A stretch of DNA of 8,954 bases, taken from assembly GCA_009885185.1 (NCBI GenBank), contig VFLF01000733.1, positions 1 to 8,954 on the forward strand, written 5' to 3'. The translations under genes were made by a program, and so were the position numbers. This stretch comes from Nitrosomonadales bacterium (GTDB lineage: Bacteria > Pseudomonadota > Gammaproteobacteria > Burkholderiales > SG8-41). Shown piece by piece: positions 6,000 through 8,954 of the stretch; positions within the stretch are counted from its first letter, which is position 1; the number at the start of each line of letters is the position of its first letter. The notes below the pieces were generated by a model. That model did no database searches. It saw nothing but the letters and a program-made list of their open reading frames with translations, and was not told the origin of the DNA.

Positions 6000-7130
6000 T
6001 TGAGCATCTCCCTCATCTTTGTTCTCACCATCCTGCCGCACGTGGCATTCGCCGGCGCGCGCGTGACGCTATCGCTGTTCGCGCTGCATCTGGGCGCGAC
6101 GCCGTTCACCGTGGGCATGATTATTTCGCTGATCGCGGTGGTGCCGATGGTGTATTCGGCGCGCTGGGGGCGCAGTATCGACCGCGCCGGCATTTACAGG
6201 CCCATGCTGCTCGGCGCGGGCCTGGTGCTCGCGGGGACGCTGCTGGCGTTCGCACTGCCGCGCGTTGAAACATTGTTCGCCGCCAGCATGCTGGTGGGCA
6301 CCGGCTTCATGCTGTATCACATTTGCGTCAATCAGGCCGCCGCACTGGTGGGGCGGCCCGAAGACCGCACACGCAATTTCAGCATGCTGGCGCTGGCGTT
6401 TTCCACGTCCGGTTTTATCGGTCCGGTGATGGCGGGATTCGCCATCGACGGTATCGGCCATCGCAATACTTTTTTGCTGTGCGCGGTGTTCATGGTCGCG
6501 ACACTGGCGTTGATATACCACCGCCGGCATGTGATCGCGCGTCATCACCAGCCCGTCGCACAGGTGCGGGAAAAACGCGCGATGGATCTGCTGCGCATCC
6601 CGGCGCTGCTGCGCATCTTCATCATCAGCGGCCTAATGTCGATGTGCTGGGATTTGTATACCTTTGTGATGCCGATACACGGCTCCAGCATCGGCCTGTC
6701 GGCGTCCACCATCGGCCTGATACTCGGCTCGTTCGGCAGCGCGATATTCATGTTCCGGCTGATCCTGCCGTGGGTGGTGCATCGCTTTAACGAGCGCAAG
6801 CTGCTGATCAGCATGATGGTGCTCTCCGGTCTCATGCTGGCGTTGATTCCGCTGGTGCATAGCGTGCCGCTGTTGATGGCGGTGTCGTTCGTGCTCGGCA
6901 TCGGGTTGGGCGGCACGCAACCGATCATCATGGCCATGCTCTATTCGCAGGCGCCCGAGGGCCGCGGGGGCGAGGCCGTAGGCATGCGCACGCAGTTGCT
7001 CAATATCACGCAGGCCGCCATACCAATGATCTTTGGCGCGCTCGGCGCATGGATGGGCATGGCGCCGGTGTTCATCGCCATGGGCGTGGCGCTGCTGGCG
7101 GGGGCGTGGTACGCGCGGCGCGAGGTTTGA
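6000..7130 (+). CDS. MFS transporter
   Basis: A 376-residue major facilitator superfamily permease with about twelve hydrophobic helices in two halves. The halves are joined by a polar loop at about residues 174-200 (HRRHVIARHHQPVAQVREKR). The loop between helices 2 and 3 carries a motif-A form, ARWGRSIDRAGIYRP (54-68). The second half has the related loop HRFNERKLL and the segment GIGLGGTQPIIMAMLYSQAPEGRGGEAVGMRTQ (300-332), typical of drug- or metabolite-exporting members. The substrate is unknown. The start is TTG 6000, because it is the only start codon between an in-frame stop (5964-5966) and helix 1; the next option, GTG 6042, would cut into helix 1. There is no Shine-Dalgarno. A four-codon ATG reading frame (5989-6003) ends across this TTG. 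The gene sits 26 nt after the DMT gene. Confidence 0.88.
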   Translation: MSISLIFVLTILPHVAFAGARVTLSLFALHLGATPFTVGMIISLIAVVPMVYSARWGRSIDRAGIYRPMLLGAGLVLAGTLLAFALPRVETLFAASMLVGTGFMLYHICVNQAAALVGRPEDRTRNFSMLALAFSTSGFIGPVMAGFAIDGIGHRNTFLLCAVFMVATLALIYHRRHVIARHHQPVAQVREKRAMDLLRIPALLRIFIISGLMSMCWDLYTFVMPIHGSSIGLSASTIGLILGSFGSAIFMFRLILPWVVHRFNERKLLISMMVLSGLMLALIPLVHSVPLLMAVSFVLGIGLGGTQPIIMAMLYSQAPEGRGGEAVGMRTQLLNITQAAIPMIFGALGAWMGMAPVFIAMGVALLAGAWYARREV

Positions 7131-7167
7131 TGTGCGCTTACTAATTCAAAACCAAAAACCAGTCGCA

Positions 7168-7207
7168 GAAAACAAAACGACCGGCGTTTTTGCAAACGTC
7201 GGTCGTT
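7168..7207 (-). terminator. intrinsic terminator of the SWIB gene
   Basis: AACGACCGGCG (7176-7186) and CGTCGGTCGTT (7197-7207) pair over 11 bp with one G-T wobble and a 10-nt loop. Read on the - strand, the stem is followed by a T-rich tail, TTGTTTT (complement of 7169-7175), and it begins 26 nt after the SWIB stop codon. On the + strand no T-run follows, so it would end the MFS transcript poorly. Confidence 0.85.
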
Positions 7208-7233
7208 CCGCTTGATGCGGGAATGCGTAAGAC

Positions 7234-7542
7234 TTAGCTCAGGTGCTTGCTGACCAGTTTGGTCATCTCGAACATCGACACCTGTTTCTTGCCGCCGAAG
7301 ATCGGCTTCAATTTGTCATCGGCATTGATGTTGCGGCGGTTCTTGGCATCTTGCAGGCCATGCTTCTTGATGTAGGCCCAGATTTTCTTGGTCACTTCGG
7401 TGCGCGGCATTGCTGCGTTGCCAATCACGGCGCCCAGATCGGCGCTGACTTTCATCGGCTTCATGAATGCGGCATTCGGCTTGCGCTTCGCTGCCTTCTT
7501 TTTTGCCGGGGCTTTCTTTGCTGCTTTTTTCTTTGCGGCCAT
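7234..7542 (-). CDS. SWIB/MDM2-domain protein with histone H1-like tail
   Basis: A 102-residue basic protein. Residues 1-22 are a Lys/Ala/Pro-rich tail with 11 Lys or Arg, like the tails of histone H1 and bacterial H1-like proteins; this should bind DNA without sequence preference. Residues about 25-102 form a complete SWIB domain: FMKPMKVSADLGAVIGNAAMPRTEVTKKIWAYIKKHGLQDAKNRRNINADDKLKPIFGGKKQVSMFEMTKLVSKHL. SWIB domains are best known from eukaryotic chromatin-remodelling complexes; small versions occur in chlamydiae and some proteobacteria, where the role is not established. A nucleoid-associated role is an inference from the tail. The ATG at 7542 has GGAG 7 nt before it. The gene is single, with its own terminator, and diverges from the TPM operon across 267 bp. 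Confidence 0.92.
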   Translation of the reverse strand: MAAKKKAAKKAPAKKKAAKRKPNAAFMKPMKVSADLGAVIGNAAMPRTEVTKKIWAYIKKHGLQDAKNRRNINADDKLKPIFGGKKQVSMFEMTKLVSKHLS

Positions 7543-7572
7543 GGAGATTCTCCGTTCAGGTTTGGTTTAACA

Positions 7573-7578
7573 ATTTTA
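7573..7578 (-). promoter_or_regulatory. -10-like box of the SWIB gene
   Basis: The complement of 7573-7578 reads TAAAAT (5/6 match), 30 nt before the SWIB start codon. No good -35 lies at the standard distance; the short tandem repeat occupies that place. Confidence 0.35.
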
Positions 7579-7580
7579 GG

Positions 7581-7601
7581 TTTGCTGTTTTGCTGTTTTG
7601 C
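7581..7601 (+). repeat. short tandem repeat, 8-bp unit, 2.6 copies
   Basis: TTTGCTGT occurs twice in a row (7581-7588 and 7589-7596) followed by TTTGC (7597-7601), all perfect. It lies in the spacer between the SWIB and TPM genes, just upstream of the SWIB -10-like box. The rest of the 267-bp spacer (7543-7809) holds no convincing gene. Confidence 0.75.
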
Positions 7602-7731
7602 CTTGCCACTGATAGCACGGGTAGCGGCACGGTGACGAGAGAATGCCGATGGAAATCGTGCTTGTCAATGCTTTTCTATAGGGGAATCGCCGCATTTTCC
7701 CTCTGAAAAAGACGTGCGTACCGCGCACCGC

Positions 7732-7759
7732 TTGCCGGACACGCCCTCACCTGTGTAAT
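7732..7759 (+). promoter_or_regulatory. candidate sigma-70 promoter of the TPM operon
   Basis: TTGCCG (7732-7737, 4/6) and TGTAAT (7754-7759, 5/6) are separated by 16 bp. Transcription would start near 7766, giving a leader of about 44 nt that contains the hairpin at 7771-7793. The assignment rests on consensus match only. Confidence 0.5.
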
Positions 7760-7770
7760 CTTTAAGCGTT

Positions 7771-7793
7771 CCGGGCGTACTTTTTCCGCCCGG
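7771..7793 (+). promoter_or_regulatory. perfect GC hairpin in the leader of the TPM operon
   Basis: CCGGGCG (7771-7777) and CGCCCGG (7787-7793) are exact inverted repeats around a 9-nt loop containing TTTTT. The stem ends one base before the GGAGAG ribosome-binding site (7795-7800). It lacks a following T-run, so it is not an intrinsic terminator. It could protect the 5' end, affect ribosome access, or be a DNA operator. Confidence 0.6.
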
Positions 7794-7809
7794 TGGAGAG
7801 CCCACTCCC

Positions 7810-8457
7810 ATGGCACTGACACAGCAAGAGCGACAAGAAATCAATGATCTAGCACGGCAATTCGAGGCGGCCACCGGCGCGCAGGCGGTTGCTGCCATCG
7901 TGGGCAAGGCCGACGATTATCCGGATGTCCCCTGGAAAGCCTTTGCGCTGGGCGCGGCGATGGCGGCGATGGCGGTGGTCGCCGACGAGTTTATCCGCCC
8001 GGACTGGGCCAGCATCCACACCCCGCTGCGAGACGTGGCGGCGATCCTGGTGGCGGGCGTGTTGTGCTGTGTGGCGGCGATGGCGATACCCGCGTTCGGG
8101 CGGCTGTTTCTCAACCGCGAGCGCGCGCGCGGCGAGGTGCGGCAGCACGCGCAAGGCATCTTTTTGCAGCGTGAAATGTTCGCCACCGCCGAGCGTGTCG
8201 GTATCCTGATGCTGGTCGCCCGCTTCGAGCGGCGCATCGTGATCCTGCCGGACAGCGGCATCGCGCGCCACGTGTCGCGACGCGAGTTGGACGACATCAT
8301 CGCCGTCATGGCGCCGCATCTGGCGGCGGAACGGCCGGTGGAAGCGTTCCGCGCGGGGTTTGACGCGCTGGCCGCGCTGCTCAAGCAAAAAGGCATCAAT
8401 CCGGCGCGCCATGGCAATGAACTGGCGGACGGTGCCGTGGTCGAGGGGGGCGCATGA
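7810..8457 (+). CDS. membrane TPM-domain protein
   Basis: A 215-residue protein resembling the membrane TPM-domain family (COG3762-like), function unknown. TPM domains occur in bacterial YgcG-type proteins and in the plant thylakoid protein TLP18.3, for which phosphatase activity has been reported. Residues 1-38 resemble the opening of a TPM domain (INDLARQFEAATGAQAVAAIVGKADDYPDV). Two membrane segments follow (about 43-60 and 76-97), then a cytoplasmic or periplasmic part with the rest of the fold: REMFATAERVGILMLVARFERRIVILPDSGIARHV (121-155) and a helical end. The membrane hairpin thus sits inside the TPM domain. The ATG at 7810 has GGAGAG 9 nt upstream. Its stop overlaps or touches the start of the second TPM gene, so the two are translated together. 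No lemA gene, a common partner, is inside the window. Confidence 0.85.
   Translation: MALTQQERQEINDLARQFEAATGAQAVAAIVGKADDYPDVPWKAFALGAAMAAMAVVADEFIRPDWASIHTPLRDVAAILVAGVLCCVAAMAIPAFGRLFLNRERARGEVRQHAQGIFLQREMFATAERVGILMLVARFERRIVILPDSGIARHVSRRELDDIIAVMAPHLAAERPVEAFRAGFDALAALLKQKGINPARHGNELADGAVVEGGA
8443..8450 (+). promoter_or_regulatory. ribosome-binding site of the second TPM gene
   Basis: The purine run GAGGGGGG lies inside the end of the first TPM gene. It is 3 nt from ATG 8454 and 6 nt from ATG 8457. The longer spacing favours 8457, which shares one base with the TGA stop of the first gene (TGATG). Confidence 0.6.
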
Positions 8458-8954
8458 TGAGACTCATGCAACGCTTCTGTGCCGTGATGGCGCTCGGCCT
8501 GCTGGCGGGCCATGCGGGCCTTGGTGTCGCCGCCGATGTACCGATGCTGAGTGGGCGCGTGGTGGACAACGCGGAGCTGCTGTCGGCCGCCGCGCGCGAT
8601 CGCATCGGCGCCGCACTGAAGGCGCACGAGGCCAAGACCACCAATCAGATCGCGGTGCTGACCATCGCCACGCTGGGCGATGACACCATCGAGCAATTCG
8701 CGACGCGCGTGTTCGAGACCTGGAAGCTCGGCAAAAAAGACAAGGACAACGGCCTGCTTCTGGTGATCGTGCCCAAGGAGCGCAAGATACGCTTTGAAGT
8801 CGGACGCGGGTTGGAAGGCGTGATACCCGATGTCGTCGCCAGCCGCACCATACGCAACGTGATCGCGCCGCAGTTCAAGGCGAGCCAGTTCGACAAAGGC
8901 GTCGAGGACGGCATCGCGGCCATCACCAAGCTGCTGGAAGGCGAGCCCGGCGCC
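8454..8954 (+). CDS. YgcG-like secreted TPM-domain protein, 3' part missing
   Basis: The frame is open to the right edge: 167 codons with no stop. Residues 1-27 form a signal peptide (basic MMRLMQR, hydrophobic core, likely cut after GVAA), so the domain faces the periplasm or is anchored by a C-terminal helix beyond the window. Residues 34-160 are a typical TPM domain: GRVVDNAELLSAAARDRI (34-51), NQIAVLTIATLGDDTIEQFATRVFETWKLG (64-93), KDNGLLLVIVPKERKIRFEVGRGLEGVIPD (97-126) and FDKGVEDGIAAI (146-157). YgcG proteins often end in a membrane helix and a Gly-rich tail; neither can be seen here. The start is ATG 8454 (4-nt ATGA overlap with the previous gene) or ATG 8457. Encoded directly after another TPM protein, it probably works with it at the envelope; the role is unknown. 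Confidence 0.9.
   Translation, partial: MMRLMQRFCAVMALGLLAGHAGLGVAADVPMLSGRVVDNAELLSAAARDRIGAALKAHEAKTTNQIAVLTIATLGDDTIEQFATRVFETWKLGKKDKDNGLLLVIVPKERKIRFEVGRGLEGVIPDVVASRTIRNVIAPQFKASQFDKGVEDGIAAITKLLEGEPGA

Noticed and set aside
7662..7667. TTGTCA, 5/6 match to a -35 element
   Set aside because: No -10-like hexamer follows at 16-18 nt; the TPM operon promoter at 7732-7759 is a better candidate.
7682..7701. GGGAA/TTCCC inverted repeat in the SWIB-TPM spacer
   Set aside because: Only 5 bp around a 10-nt loop, which is expected by chance; there is no nearby feature to support it.
7665..7907. - strand open frame of 80 codons across the start of the membrane TPM gene
   Set aside because: It has no domain pattern and overlaps a clear gene start with its ribosome-binding site and leader hairpin on the other strand.

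Overview
The window is about 9 kb of GC-rich, gene-dense chromosome. It most resembles a beta- or gammaproteobacterium. The pointers are the codon use, a PdxH with the usual proteobacterial ending, a DUF47 (PhoU-like)/PiT pair, a lipobox YHS protein and a small SWIB protein with a lysine-rich tail. I cannot name a genus. I see no mobile element, phage gene, CRISPR array, tRNA or rRNA. This is an ordinary core-genome neighbourhood, not an obvious new system.

Layout. A TauD/TfdA-type dioxygenase, cut by the left edge, runs leftward from 593. It diverges from a YHS-domain lipoprotein (673-1221), which is followed 10 nt later by a membrane diguanylate cyclase (1232-2479). An AT-rich spacer then precedes pdxH (2544-3185), the enzyme that makes the PLP cofactor. 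Converging on pdxH is a leftward phosphate operon: the DUF47/PhoU-like protein (4862-4236) followed by the PiT permease (4195-3203). Diverging from it are two transporters in tandem, an EamA/DMT exporter (about 4978-5973) and an MFS permease (6000-7130). A SWIB-domain protein with a histone H1-like tail (7542-7234) runs leftward and ends at a good intrinsic terminator. Finally, two TPM-domain genes run rightward with touching ends: a membrane TPM protein (7810-8457) and a secreted YgcG-like TPM protein (from 8454 or 8457, cut by the right edge).

Functional links visible here are local: DUF47 with PiT for phosphate uptake, the TPM pair at the cell envelope, and possibly the YHS lipoprotein with the c-di-GMP enzyme because of their tight spacing. 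The points most worth checking are transcriptional and domain-level. pdxH and the MFS gene have TACAAT -10-like boxes only 7-9 nt before their start codons and no Shine-Dalgarno, which suggests leaderless messages. A perfect TATAAT overlaps the only ATG available for the DMT gene, so its start is in doubt. The diguanylate cyclase lacks the Asp of the inhibitory RxxD site and carries a basic insert of about 25 residues inside the GGDEF domain. The first TPM protein has a two-helix membrane hairpin inserted in its TPM domain, and its message would carry a perfect GC hairpin just before the ribosome-binding site.
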